Below are positions 1 through 8,621 of a stretch of 19,736 nucleotides of DNA, piece by piece. The DNA lies in assembly GCA_900553545.1 (NCBI GenBank), contig USDP01000009.1, positions 1 to 19,736 on the forward strand, in the 5' to 3' direction. The stretch comes from an uncultured Eubacteriales bacterium. GTDB lineage: Bacteria; Bacillota; Clostridia; Oscillospirales; Oscillospiraceae. How positions within the stretch are numbered: position 1 is the first letter of the stretch; every line of letters starts with the position of its first letter. The notes under the pieces were generated by a model. It did no database searches. It was not told the origin of the DNA and saw nothing but the letters and a program-made list of their open reading frames with translations. A program made the translations under genes and the position numbers.

Positions 1-23
1 CCGGCATACCCCGCGGTATGATG

Positions 24-66
24 CGGGGCAAGTGTGCGCACTGGCTCGCAATGACACGTCTTTTTA
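24..66. repeat. Dispersed palindromic repeat, copy A
   Basis: This stretch carries an AGTG-TGCG-CACT mini-hairpin followed by the string GGCTCGCAATGACAC and a T-rich end. The same core recurs twice near 12618-12720. It resembles the REP-like intergenic repeats common in clostridial genomes. The first 30 bases of the window also fold (CATACC/GGTATG), but the element may begin outside the window, so its left limit is uncertain. Confidence 0.6.
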
Positions 67-85
67 GGGCCGCTGTGGCGGGGAG

Positions 86-121
86 AAAAAACAGGACAGG
101 GTCAACCCTGTCCTGTTTTTT
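86..121 (-). terminator. Intrinsic terminator of the surface-protein cluster
   Basis: A perfect 16-bp inverted repeat (AAAAAACAGGACAGGG with its complement) surrounds a 4-nt loop. Read on the minus strand it ends in six T residues. It starts six bases beyond the stop codon of the giant SLH gene, as expected for a Rho-independent terminator. The symmetric A/T ends would also allow termination in the other direction. Confidence 0.93.
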
Positions 122-127
122 GGGTTT

Positions 128-3100
128 TTACTTGTTGATGAGCTTGCTGAAGCGCATGAAGATGGCCGCAGCCTGTGCTCTGGTGGTCGTCCCCTTCGGG
201 TTGAGGCGGTTGCCGCCCACACCGTCGAGGATGCCATTCTGCACGGCCCAGATCATCGCGTTGCGCGCCCAGGCGCTCACGTTCGCGCTGTCCGTGAAAG
301 TCAACGTACCGTTGACGGCCGGGCTGCCGACGTAGCGATAGAGCATCGCGGCGAGCTGTTCGCGCGTCAGGGAACCCATCGGGTTCGTGCCGTCGGTGAT
401 GCCAAGGTTCATGGCCCACTTCTGGCCCACTTCGTACCACGTGGAGCTGCGGCGCGTGTCCTGACCGGCGATTCTCGCCAGCATGGTCCAGGTCTGCGCG
501 CGCGTCGCCGCCGCGTTCGGGCCGAAGGTCGACTTCGTCGTGCCGTTCATCAGGCCGAGGCTGTACGCCCAGTCGATGGCCTCATGATACCAGCGGCTTG
601 CGTCGAGGTCATAGAAGCTCTCACAGGCGCAGTTGGCATAGCCATTCGCGCAGGTATTGCCGCCGATGATGATGGGCAAAACCACATCGATGGCCGTCTG
701 AGCCGGGTTGACCGTCAGCGTCCCCGCCACGAAATACAGGTCGTAGCACTCGCTCCAGTTCTTCCGTCCGCCCGTCTTGAACGTCGCATTCGGCGTCACG
801 CGGAACGTGCCCGCGGTCTTGCCGTCCGTACCGGCGGAGGCCGTGAGGGTCTGGAACACTTCACTCACAGAGTCCTTCGGATTCAGACCCGAAGCCGTCG
901 CCGAGAATCCCGGCAGCGGATCATTTGCAGTCATCGTCGCGCTGCTCGCGGTGATCGTGACCTGCCCCTTCGTGATCGTCAGTCTGTAGGTTCTTTCCGT
1001 CGCTTTGAACAAAGCATTCGGAGCGCTCGTCTCGCTGGCCGTCGCCGTGATGATGACACCCGCAGTCGTCGTCGGCTTCACAAACGTGACCTTGCCGGTG
1101 TTGTCAACCGTCGCAAATTCTGTATTGCTGCTGCTCCACGAAACAGTGCTGCCCTTCTCGCTGCCGGTGGTCGTCAGCTGCAAACCGCCCTGCGAATAGG
1201 AATACGTGCCCTCGCTGCCCTCAACGATTTGGAAATCCTTCTGCTCTGGCTTTTCTGTTACAACGAAATAAATTGTAAGTACCAAACGCGATTTGATGTT
1301 TTCGTTGTCCAGGCTATTCTCAAACGTTATGCGGAATTTCCGACCGACTTCCACCTGATTTGTGACCGTCGCCTTGAACAGAAGCTTCTTATCGCCCGTT
1401 ACTTCGATTCTGGGATTTTCAATTCCGGCCATATTCCCGCCGTCCCCATAAATCTGATAGCCGATTTTGCCGATTTTCTCATTCTCCAGTGTGGCTACAA
1501 GTTCTTGCTCATGCAGCACAACATCCGTAAGGATCTCATACTCGACCGACTGTCCGCGTGTCACTTCAACAGTAGTTTTTTGGAGCTTATCAATTTCGGT
1601 GTAAACTCGTCCTTTATACTTGTCGATCTTGACCTTCACGTCTGCCGTACCGGTATAGTTGCCCTGTCCGGTGACAGTCATCGTGTACTCACCCGCATTG
1701 GTCTGCTTGACCTCGGCCGCCGTGAAGTCCGTCCCCAGCTTGAGCACCTTGTTCTCGCCATTGACCGTGATTTCGCTGTCCTTACCATCAAGAACGCTGC
1801 CGGTCAGCGTCTGCTCTGTGCCGTCATACACCGGATGATCCGACTTCTGCGTGAACATACCCTCGGTGATCATCTTCGGATCGATCTTCCACGTCACTGT
1901 CTTGGAACCACTCACCAGATCAGACGTCACTGTGATCGTATACGTCCCGGCGTCGGTCGCTTTTGTCGTGCCGCCAATGGTGCAGCGGCTCGTCAGATCC
2001 AGCGTATCGTTAGCTCGATTCGTGTACGTCACGCTGACCGTCGGCCCCTGCTCCATGCCGTTGTATGTGTACGTATCCTCTGTCAAAGTCACCGTCAGCA
2101 GGCTGGCATCGAGTTTGTTCACGGTGTAGTCGAACTCATATACTGTCGTTTCATCGACGCGATAGTTCTTACCGATGTCTTTCTTCGGCTTCGTCACATT
2201 CAGCATGTAGGGTCCCGGCGCCGGATACTGCGTACCATTCTGCCCCGTGACATACACCGTGTTGCTCGGGAAGCTCAAAGCACTCGCATCGACAAAGTCC
2301 GAAACCTTCCAAGCCACGTCCTCACCTATGACGAGGCTTTCCAGCACCCTCGAAATGCAACCTTTATCCGTATTCGTGCCAAACATCGATTGCGGCAGCC
2401 CGCTGTTTTTCACCTTCGTCAGCAGCTTCCGGTTGATTGTCCACTGAACGGATGTTGCCGGGAACTCGATTTCGTAGTTTGTGCCCGCGCTCAGGTTGTT
2501 GTTCACAACGTGATACGTGCCCGCATTGTAAACAGTCACGTCCGCGCCGCTCGTGGTCGTCAGCTTCATCGAGCCCGTGATCATCGGCGTTAAGCCAGAC
2601 GGCAGGGCGCCATTTTTGCCCGCATAATCGAATTCCGTTGTCAGGGCGTTGGTGATCTTATCGTTCTCGCCATATTCAAACGTCTTTGCTTTCGGCGTTA
2701 CGATGAGTTTGCGCGGGGTGATTGTGCCTTTAAGTTCGGAGAGGTCGGCGGTGTAGTTGGCGGCGGCATCGCCGGTCAGGCAGGTTGTTTTGTCTTCCGC
2801 CAGCACAATGTTGATTGCAGCTGCGCTCGCGTCTGCGCTCGCATATTGGAGGGCGTTCGGGTCGACGGTCAAATCGGCTGGATTCCCTTCAATCGTGAGC
2901 GTCACGCCCGCCGGGAGGACAAGGTTCTGCGTTCCATCGTATTCCTTCGTGATGGCTCCGTTGGCCGTGATTTTGACGGTCTTCGGGGTGATGGTGAAGG
3001 TCTTCTCGTCGACGGTGTACGTCTGCTTGTTTTCGTCCGTGTAGACGAGCTTCACCTTGTATGTACCGGCATTGGCCTTTGCATCCATGCCGACCGGCGC

Positions 3101-6100
3101 GCCGTCCTTCGTGACCTCAAGCGTGAGCTTATCCGAAGGAATTTCCGTGTTGTTCTCGCCCTCGGCGGTCTTGATGTAGACCTTGGCGCCGTCCTTCTTG
3201 GCAAGGATCGTGCTCCACGGCTGGCCGTTATATTCGGTGCTGAACGTGCCGTCCTCGTTGGCCGTTCTGTTCAGATAGTCGCTGAGCTCGTATCTTGTGG
3301 CATCGCTGCCCTCACCGTTTACAAACTCCACCGCCACAGCCGTGACCTTGACCGTCCAGTCCGTTCCGGCGACATTCTTCGCCGCCGGAGCGGTGATCGT
3401 AAACGTCTTGCCGACTGCATCCTTCGTCACAGTCACTTCGTAAATGCTGCCTGCCGTGAGCGATTTATCGCCAAACGTCATGCCGGTCGGAAGATCGCCC
3501 TTGACCAGCCAGCCCTTCGTCAGAGCTTTCGCAAAGCCGTTGCTTCTGCGGTACTGGTCATAGACTGCAAAATCAAGAACGTTTCTGGTCGTTCCCTCGC
3601 CCGCCGGTGCAACGACCGTCAGAGCCTCGGGATTATTTGTGGCATTGCTGCTCCATGAGCCAAGCGCACTGGATGTGTTTTCGTCTGTTCTGAGATAGAC
3701 ACCAAGGCTGCCGAGCTTGGGTTCATCCGTTGTAAAGGTATAATCCGGCACAGACTCGACCTTCGCAGGCTTTCCGTCCACCGTGACCGTGAGGCCAACA
3801 TGTACGACCACAGAATCCGCCGCGTCCAAGTTCATCACCGTCGCAAGCTCTTTCGTGACCTGCAATCTGGCCGCGTTCGTTGTTCCATTGGGCACAATGA
3901 ACTTCGACGAATTGTCGTTGATGTAGTCTGCCTGGCTTGTGCCCAGCTTGATAGATGTAATCTTCGCTACGACGTTCGCTCCGTCAGCCGGTGTTTTTCC
4001 GTACTGGTCGGTCACAGTTGCCGTGTAGGTGATCTCCGACGTCTGCCGCTGCTGCGACGTTCCGCCATGGGCATACGGCACAGGAAGCGTCTTTACGCTC
4101 TTATCTCCTGTATAGCCATAGGTCGTGATCTCTGCCGTCACCGTGGCGACATAGGTTTTCTCCGTGGCCTCTGCCATCGTAAAGTTTGCGATGGCCGTTT
4201 TGTTGTTATAGGTCGCTTCGATCTGATAATTGCCCGCTGTCAGGGCAAGGCTCTTCGCGCCCTCTTCGCCCGCCAGCGCATTCGTCAGCTTCAGCGTGAC
4301 ACGGTCTTCAGTGCCATTTTCAAACTTCGCATAATCTGCGGAGATCGGCGTTTTTGTCTCGCCGTCAACTTTATAGAGCTTGTAGTTCGCCGCCGCGACC
4401 GTCTGCATCACCGCGTCGTACTGATCCAGCACATACAGCGGCGCAAGCACCACTGACGCCTTGTCCCCGCCGATGCCGGGAAGCACGGTCGGGAGCGCGT
4501 TGTCCTTATACGAATCCGCGCGGATCTCGCCCTTGGCATAGCTATTGCTGTCGCTGTCATAAGACGCCAGAGCTATCGCGAACGGATTGCCCTTTTTCAG
4601 CGTGATCTTCGCGGGAAGCTCTTCCGTGCCGACCTTCAGAATGCCGGTCAGCTCCGTATTGTCCGCCAGCGTGACCTTGATCTCGATCTCGACCGGCGCG
4701 GACTTGACCGCTTCACTCGTCACTTCGATCGTTTTGTTGGTGTTGTCGACCGTCACGCCCCCTACGCTCGGATCCACGGCACTGACGGTATAGCCCATCG
4801 GCGCGGTTGCACTCGTCATTTCCCCGCCGTTCTTGTCGAGGAATTTGTCCACGGCGAACTTGATCGTTGTTTCGCCGCTGCCGCCCGGGATGTCAAACGT
4901 GCCCTTCGCAGCGTCGCCGCTGAACGGATTGCCGCTCCCGTCCGTCAGGGAGAGGATGGCCTTGCGGGGTTGGGGATAGTTGCTCTTGATCTGGAAGGTG
5001 ATCCATTCGCTCGTCTTTGTTACCCCGTTAATGGTGGCACTCGCACGAACTTTGCACCAGACATCTGCCTGCAGGTTTCTGCTGATCTGCACAGAGCCGG
5101 TTGATTCAGATACTGTAACGCTCTCAAAGGCATTGCCCGATGTGATCTCCTTGGTGCAGGCCGCATCCGAATAAAGCTTCAATTCCGTCGTTGCCTGCTC
5201 CATGGGCATACCATACTGGTCGTATGCCTTGGGATCCAGCGGCACAAACTTATTCGCGGTTGTGCCGCTATACGCCGGTGCTTCATACGGCCCCGCAAAA
5301 TCCATGGAATAGCCGCCATTCTTTGTAAAGCCGGCCATCGTGAACGCCGAATCCTGCTTGCTGACAGTAAAGGGCAGCTCCACAGCGGGGTCAAACACGC
5401 TGCCATTCGCGGCCGTGACCGTCAGCTTGTATCCCTTGTCCTTCTCGGCTGTCGTCGCAAGGGAGAGCACATTGCCCTGCTTGAGGGAAACGCTCTTATC
5501 CCCATTCACCGTGACCGACAGGCTGGTCACATCAACAAGGCCCTCTTCTGTGACGAGCTTCACATACTTCGTGAGGTCATAATCGCCCGCGGCTTCGCCG
5601 CCGACCGCAAGACCCGCCTGTGTCGGGGCGGCGAAGGACGATTGGGTCAGAATGACGGTGGGGAGGGTGGCGTCGGCGGGGATAACAACGGCTGTGCCGG
5701 GGTTCAGAGTAGCATTTTCTTCCGTTTGGCTGACGCCCTCCGTTGTCACCGGATCTGCATATGCAAACAGGAAGTAGTCATCTTCCTTTTCCGGATGCGG
5801 ATTTCTGCATATATTGATCTGGTAAGCACCCGGTGTCACATCTGCTTGTGCCTCTACTTTTATAAAGCACAGCGGTTTGGTAGATGTTTGAAAACCGCTG
5901 GTACTCGTCCACACAAGCAACGGATCCGCAGTGGGAGGTGCTGCGATGGGGTCTCCACCAACACTTCTACTGCTAAAAACAGTTTCTCTGGTGTCGTAAT
6001 CGTAATCCCAGGCTCCACCACTATAGCTTTTCGGAATCCACGGATAAATGCCCTTCACTGCAACCTTGCTGTTCGTGCTGGTTGCAGAAATTGTAAGCGC

Positions 6101-6307
6101 ATTGATCTTGTAGTCTCCCGCTACCTGTTCATAGACTGCGAGATATTCTGTTTGGCCTGCACGCAGCAGTTTATTTTCTACTGTCAATGTCAGGATCTTT
6201 TCCGGCGTTGTCGTTGTTGCGTCTGTCGCTCCAACGACCGCCGCAAACGACAGCAGCATCGCCAGCACGAGCAGCAGCGATGTCCCGCGTTTGATGATGT
6301 TTTTCAT
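128..6307 (-). CDS. Giant secreted SLH-anchored protein with MBG/Ig-like modules
   Basis: This encodes a 2059-residue exported surface protein. A signal peptide (about residues 1-27, LLLVLAMLLSF then VGA) is followed by a roughly 200-residue N-terminal domain that may be cohesin-like, which is not certain. Next come Ig-like modules carrying a DQYG/DQYD motif near residues 362, 627, 766 and 917. MBG/YDG-type repeats follow (EYDGTQ near 1115, FEYGEND near 1205, TYNGMEQ near 1414, VYDGTEQ near 1492), then a Big2-like segment near 1725 and another MBG-like segment near 1782. A four-cysteine patch (about 1880-1897) precedes three SLH repeats (about 1895-2059) that should bind the cell wall polymer. 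A GAGGAGG site sits 9 nt before the ATG, and the dockerin gene stops 15 bp upstream, so the two are probably cotranscribed. A role as adhesin or surface-layer component is inferred from architecture only. Confidence 0.92.
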   Translation of the reverse strand: MKNIIKRGTSLLLVLAMLLSFAAVVGATDATTTTPEKILTLTVENKLLRAGQTEYLAVYEQVAGDYKINALTISATSTNSKVAVKGIYPWIPKSYSGGAWDYDYDTRETVFSSRSVGGDPIAAPPTADPLLVWTSTSGFQTSTKPLCFIKVEAQADVTPGAYQINICRNPHPEKEDDYFLFAYADPVTTEGVSQTEENATLNPGTAVVIPADATLPTVILTQSSFAAPTQAGLAVGGEAAGDYDLTKYVKLVTEEGLVDVTSLSVTVNGDKSVSLKQGNVLSLATTAEKDKGYKLTVTAANGSVFDPAVELPFTVSKQDSAFTMAGFTKNGGYSMDFAGPYEAPAYSGTTANKFVPLDPKAYDQYGMPMEQATTELKLYSDAACTKEITSGNAFESVTVSESTGSVQISRNLQADVWCKVRASATINGVTKTSEWITFQIKSNYPQPRKAILSLTDGSGNPFSGDAAKGTFDIPGGSGETTIKFAVDKFLDKNGGEMTSATAPMGYTVSAVDPSVGGVTVDNTNKTIEVTSEAVKSAPVEIEIKVTLADNTELTGILKVGTEELPAKITLKKGNPFAIALASYDSDSNSYAKGEIRADSYKDNALPTVLPGIGGDKASVVLAPLYVLDQYDAVMQTVAAANYKLYKVDGETKTPISADYAKFENGTEDRVTLKLTNALAGEEGAKSLALTAGNYQIEATYNNKTAIANFTMAEATEKTYVATVTAEITTYGYTGDKSVKTLPVPYAHGGTSQQRQTSEITYTATVTDQYGKTPADGANVVAKITSIKLGTSQADYINDNSSKFIVPNGTTNAARLQVTKELATVMNLDAADSVVVHVGLTVTVDGKPAKVESVPDYTFTTDEPKLGSLGVYLRTDENTSSALGSWSSNATNNPEALTVVAPAGEGTTRNVLDFAVYDQYRRSNGFAKALTKGWLVKGDLPTGMTFGDKSLTAGSIYEVTVTKDAVGKTFTITAPAAKNVAGTDWTVKVTAVAVEFVNGEGSDATRYELSDYLNRTANEDGTFSTEYNGQPWSTILAKKDGAKVYIKTAEGENNTEIPSDKLTLEVTKDGAPVGMDAKANAGTYKVKLVYTDENKQTYTVDEKTFTITPKTVKITANGAITKEYDGTQNLVLPAGVTLTIEGNPADLTVDPNALQYASADASAAAINIVLAEDKTTCLTGDAAANYTADLSELKGTITPRKLIVTPKAKTFEYGENDKITNALTTEFDYAGKNGALPSGLTPMITGSMKLTTTSGADVTVYNAGTYHVVNNNLSAGTNYEIEFPATSVQWTINRKLLTKVKNSGLPQSMFGTNTDKGCISRVLESLVIGEDVAWKVSDFVDASALSFPSNTVYVTGQNGTQYPAPGPYMLNVTKPKKDIGKNYRVDETTVYEFDYTVNKLDASLLTVTLTEDTYTYNGMEQGPTVSVTYTNRANDTLDLTSRCTIGGTTKATDAGTYTITVTSDLVSGSKTVTWKIDPKMITEGMFTQKSDHPVYDGTEQTLTGSVLDGKDSEITVNGENKVLKLGTDFTAAEVKQTNAGEYTMTVTGQGNYTGTADVKVKIDKYKGRVYTEIDKLQKTTVEVTRGQSVEYEILTDVVLHEQELVATLENEKIGKIGYQIYGDGGNMAGIENPRIEVTGDKKLLFKATVTNQVEVGRKFRITFENSLDNENIKSRLVLTIYFVVTEKPEQKDFQIVEGSEGTYSYSQGGLQLTTTGSEKGSTVSWSSSNTEFATVDNTGKVTFVKPTTTAGVIITATASETSAPNALFKATERTYRLTITKGQVTITASSATMTANDPLPGFSATASGLNPKDSVSEVFQTLTASAGTDGKTAGTFRVTPNATFKTGGRKNWSECYDLYFVAGTLTVNPAQTAIDVVLPIIIGGNTCANGYANCACESFYDLDASRWYHEAIDWAYSLGLMNGTTKSTFGPNAAATRAQTWTMLARIAGQDTRRSSTWYEVGQKWAMNLGITDGTNPMGSLTREQLAAMLYRYVGSPAVNGTLTFTDSANVSAWARNAMIWAVQNGILDGVGGNRLNPKGTTTRAQAAAIFMRFSKLINK

Positions 6308-6322
6308 GCTTGTGTTCCTCCT

Positions 6323-7018
6323 CTACCCTTTCTTTCCAAGCGGGAAGTTATCTTTGTCTACCAGATACTTTAAGATTGCCAGCGAATCCATTGCGTTGAT
6401 CGTACCATCACCGTTTGCGTCCGCAGCTGCCGGTACTTTCAGCGGGAAGCTGCTTTTGTCTGACAGATACTTTAAGATTGCCAACGAGTCCAGCGCGTTG
6501 ATTGTCTTATCACCGTTTACGTTGCCGAGGGTGTAGATCAGCTTTACGGCGGCGACGTTCACGTCCGTCAGCGTCCCGTCCGAGTTCGCGCTGATGATGC
6601 GGACGACTGCGTTCGTGTAGTTCTGCGGATAGACGCTGAATCTGACCGAGCCGTTCGTCGCCGTGGCTTTTGCGACGCCCTGGTCGAGGTATTTGATGTT
6701 CTCGATGGTCGGCGCGATGGGCTTTGCCGCGGCCTCTGTGGTCTTGACCTCCTCCACGAGCTTGCCATCCTCGCTCCGCGTCTCCAGCAGGAAGACGACC
6801 GCCATGTCACCGTCTTTGAAGTTGGCGTTCGTATAGGTGACTTTCAGCTTTTCGCCTTCAAAGACGACGGTACAGCCGTCTACCAGCGATACGGCGCTGA
6901 CGCTCTTGGTTGCGTTCGTTTCGCCTTTTTCATAGTCGATTTCTGTCGCCATGGCCGCTGCGCTCAGCGCAAGGGTCAGCGTTAAGATGAGCGCGAGGAG
7001 CCTGATCGTTCGTTTCAT
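6323..7018 (-). CDS. Secreted dockerin-domain protein
   Basis: A 231-residue exported protein. An N-terminal signal peptide (about 1-25) and a roughly 135-residue beta-rich domain I do not recognise precede a C-terminal type I dockerin (about 165-226). The dockerin has two EF-hand-like calcium loops (GNVNGDKTINALDS and DANGDGTINAMDS), each followed by the helix LAILKYL. The two halves are nearly identical in DNA too, a recent-looking internal duplication. Dockerins dock onto cohesin modules. The gene directly upstream encodes a cohesin-SLH protein, so attachment to the cell surface through that partner is a reasonable inference. The start is set by AAGGAGAGG five bases before the ATG. No catalytic domain is visible, so the cargo function is unknown. 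Confidence 0.9.
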   Translation of the reverse strand: MKRTIRLLALILTLTLALSAAAMATEIDYEKGETNATKSVSAVSLVDGCTVVFEGEKLKVTYTNANFKDGDMAVVFLLETRSEDGKLVEEVKTTEAAAKPIAPTIENIKYLDQGVAKATATNGSVRFSVYPQNYTNAVVRIISANSDGTLTDVNVAAVKLIYTLGNVNGDKTINALDSLAILKYLSDKSSFPLKVPAAADANGDGTINAMDSLAILKYLVDKDNFPLGKKG

Positions 7019-7098
7019 CTCGTCCTCTCCTTTATGTTGATTTTTATTCTCGCCATTTTTATTTTCCCTCTATGGAGAGAGGGGCTTTCCGCTGCGGC

Positions 7099-7108
7099 GG
7101 GGGGGGGG
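7099..7108. repeat. Homopolymeric G10 tract
   Basis: Ten consecutive G residues lie 81 bp upstream of the dockerin start codon, between the cohesin-SLH and dockerin genes. Homopolymer runs of this length are prone to slipped-strand length change. No gene is interrupted by the tract. Confidence 0.85.
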
Positions 7109-7126
7109 CGGTGCGGAGCAGAATTG

Positions 7127-7196
7127 GGGGCCTTAATCCCCTCAGACCTCGCTTCGCTCGGCCAGCTCCCCTTGATGCAATCAAGGGGCGCCTTTG
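7127..7196. repeat. Intergenic repeat-like element with 9-bp hairpin
   Basis: This element lies in the 193-bp gap between the cohesin-SLH and dockerin genes. It contains a perfect hairpin (CCCCTTGAT / ATCAAGGGG, loop of 3, 7168-7188) and the string GCTTCGCTCGGCCAGCTCC. It resembles a family of dispersed intergenic elements I associate with clostridial cluster IV genomes. No T-tract follows the hairpin on either strand, so I do not call it a terminator. Whether the cotranscript continues through it cannot be told from sequence. Confidence 0.45.
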
Positions 7197-7211
7197 GATC
7201 GCTGCGGCGGG

Positions 7212-8264
7212 TTATTGGGTGGGGAATTTTTCGAGATAGCGGGTGATCATGACGGCGATCTGGGCGCGGGTGGCCGGAGCCTTCGGCGCAAGGGTTGTTC
7301 CGGCGGCGAGACTGTCCGTGCCGCACCAGATCTCCTGATAGACCGCCCAATAGACCGCCGCGCGGGCATAGGACGGGACGTCGGCTGCGTCGGTGAATGT
7401 GCGGTCGTAGATGCCGGTGAGCATCTGCTCCGTGCCGCTCTCGCTGCCCGCCATGCGGTAGAGGATCGTCGCAAGCTGGGCGCGCGTCACGGAGCCGCCG
7501 GGGTTGAATTTTCCATTGCCGACGCCGTTGACCACGCCGTTTTGCTCGGCCCAGGCGATGGCGTCGCGGTAATAGTTGTGTGTCAGGTCGGTAAAGGTCG
7601 CGGCCTTCTCCACCTTGGGCGAACCCATCGCGCGATAGAGGATCGTGACGCACTCGCCGCGCGTCATTGCGTCGGCCGGGCGGTATTTGCCCTCGTAGCC
7701 GAGGATCAGGCCGAGGTCTGCGGCCTCTTCGATTGCGTCTTCGGCGAAGCTGCCGTCGGTATCGGTGAAGGTTTTATCGCCGGTCTCGCCGGATTTGTCC
7801 GGCTGCTGCGAAGTACTGCCGGAGGCGACCGTCACGTCGACTTCTTTTGCATCTGAGCTGGCGAAGACCGTATCGGTCAGGCGGAAGGACGGCTTTCCAT
7901 CCGAGAGCGCCGTAAATTTCAGCACGCCCAGCGCGCCGTCTGCCTTGACGGGGCTGACGCTTGCGGCTGCGAGCACCGCGCCGTCTTCGCCGCTGGCGTT
8001 CGTCGCGCTCAGCGTCCCGCTCAGGATGGAGCCGGTGCTGCATTTGTCGCAGCGGAGCGATTTCTGGTCGTAGCTGACCGTGAACTGGATCGCGCTCAGG
8101 CCGGGGTTGTTCTCGATCACGACGCGAACCTCAAAGCTCTCTCCGGCCTTGACGGTCTCCGGTGTTTCGATGCGTACTGTGGGCGTGCCCGCCGCCCCCG
8201 CCGAAAGTGCAAGCGCCAGAACCAGCGCCAACGTCAGCAGGATCGACAAACCTCTGCGGATCAT
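7212..8264 (-). CDS. Cohesin-domain SLH-anchored surface protein
   Basis: A 350-residue exported scaffold-like protein. The signal peptide (about 1-25) leads to one cohesin-type module (about 27-150). Its hallmarks are VKAGESFEVRVVIEN, then AIQFTVSYDQKSL, GALGVLKFTAL and a closing beta region around VFASSDAKEVDVTV. A short linker and three SLH repeats (about 165-350) follow, anchoring it to the cell wall. I chose the ATG at 8264 because the only ribosome site, AGGAGG, lies 10 nt upstream of it. The in-frame ATG at 8273 touches that site, leaving no usable spacing. It is the first gene of the cluster, behind a strong promoter, and precedes a dockerin gene. Cohesins bind dockerins with high affinity, so a surface display pair is inferred; specificity is not provable here. 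Confidence 0.88.
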   Translation of the reverse strand: MIRRGLSILLTLALVLALALSAGAAGTPTVRIETPETVKAGESFEVRVVIENNPGLSAIQFTVSYDQKSLRCDKCSTGSILSGTLSATNASGEDGAVLAAASVSPVKADGALGVLKFTALSDGKPSFRLTDTVFASSDAKEVDVTVASGSTSQQPDKSGETGDKTFTDTDGSFAEDAIEEAADLGLILGYEGKYRPADAMTRGECVTILYRAMGSPKVEKAATFTDLTHNYYRDAIAWAEQNGVVNGVGNGKFNPGGSVTRAQLATILYRMAGSESGTEQMLTGIYDRTFTDAADVPSYARAAVYWAVYQEIWCGTDSLAAGTTLAPKAPATRAQIAVMITRYLEKFPTQ

Positions 8265-8313
8265 TTGTCGCATCCCTCCTTCAGGATAGAGTAAGCCTAT
8301 TTTTATGATTTTA

Positions 8314-8342
8314 AGTATACGCAAGATCCGGCGGGAAGTCAA
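8314..8342 (-). promoter_or_regulatory. Sigma-A-type promoter of the cohesin-SLH gene
   Basis: On the minus strand TTGACT (8342-8337) is separated by exactly 17 nt from TATACT (8319-8314). Both boxes are one mismatch from consensus. It lies about 50 bp upstream of the chosen start codon, and a hairpin insulates it from sequence further upstream. Confidence 0.85.
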
Positions 8343-8373
8343 TCCATCGGATGGAAATTTTACCGGACTGTAA

Positions 8374-8411
8374 CATAGAAAGCCAGCACTCCCGCTTTTG
8401 GGAGTGCTGGC
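8374..8411 (-). terminator. Hairpin, probable terminator upstream of the surface cluster
   Basis: A perfect 12-bp stem (GCCAGCACTCCC / GGGAGTGCTGGC, 8382-8393 with 8400-8411) encloses a 6-nt loop. On the minus strand it is followed by TTTCTATGTT, only moderately T-rich. It probably ends transcription arriving from the oxidoreductase remnant and isolates the cohesin-SLH promoter. Confidence 0.6.
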
Positions 8412-8517
8412 GAAATTCCGCGCGGCTGAGGGACATGTCAAAAAAGAGGTTGTTTATAATGAGAGGGTCTGTTTTGGGAATGTGCCGCCGGAAAGGGGGT
8501 AGTTACAATAAATTCCT

Positions 8518-8621
8518 CTTCGCCGAGAGATTTTGGTTCAAGGCAAGGTTCGGAGCCGCAGGAATACTTTGTGTATTTCAAGGCTCTGAACCGCCGTATT
8601 GGAGCAAAAGATCCGGCGAAG
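8518..8621. repeat. 104-nt imperfect palindrome with nested stems
   Basis: Outer arms CTTCGCCG (8518-8525) and CGGCGAAG (8614-8621) pair perfectly. Inside them, TTTTG and CAAAA regions pair. Then GGTTCGGAGCC (8547-8557) pairs with GGCTCTGAACC (8582-8592), and GGAATAC (8561-8567) with GTATTTC (8573-8579) around a 5-nt loop. No convincing gene overlaps it. It directly abuts the stop codon of the oxidoreductase remnant. It could be a REP/MITE-like element or a structured RNA. The rest of 8412-8517 shows nothing I recognise. Confidence 0.6.

Noticed and set aside
584..2593. Long open frame of 669 codons on the plus strand
   Set aside because: It lies antisense to the giant SLH gene, is rich in Arg/His/Leu, has no ribosome site or recognisable domain, and is explained as a shadow of a GC-rich coding strand.
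7168..7188. Hairpin downstream of the cohesin-SLH gene as terminator
   Set aside because: The 9-bp stem is perfect but lacks a T-tract on either strand; it is better explained as part of an intergenic repeat.
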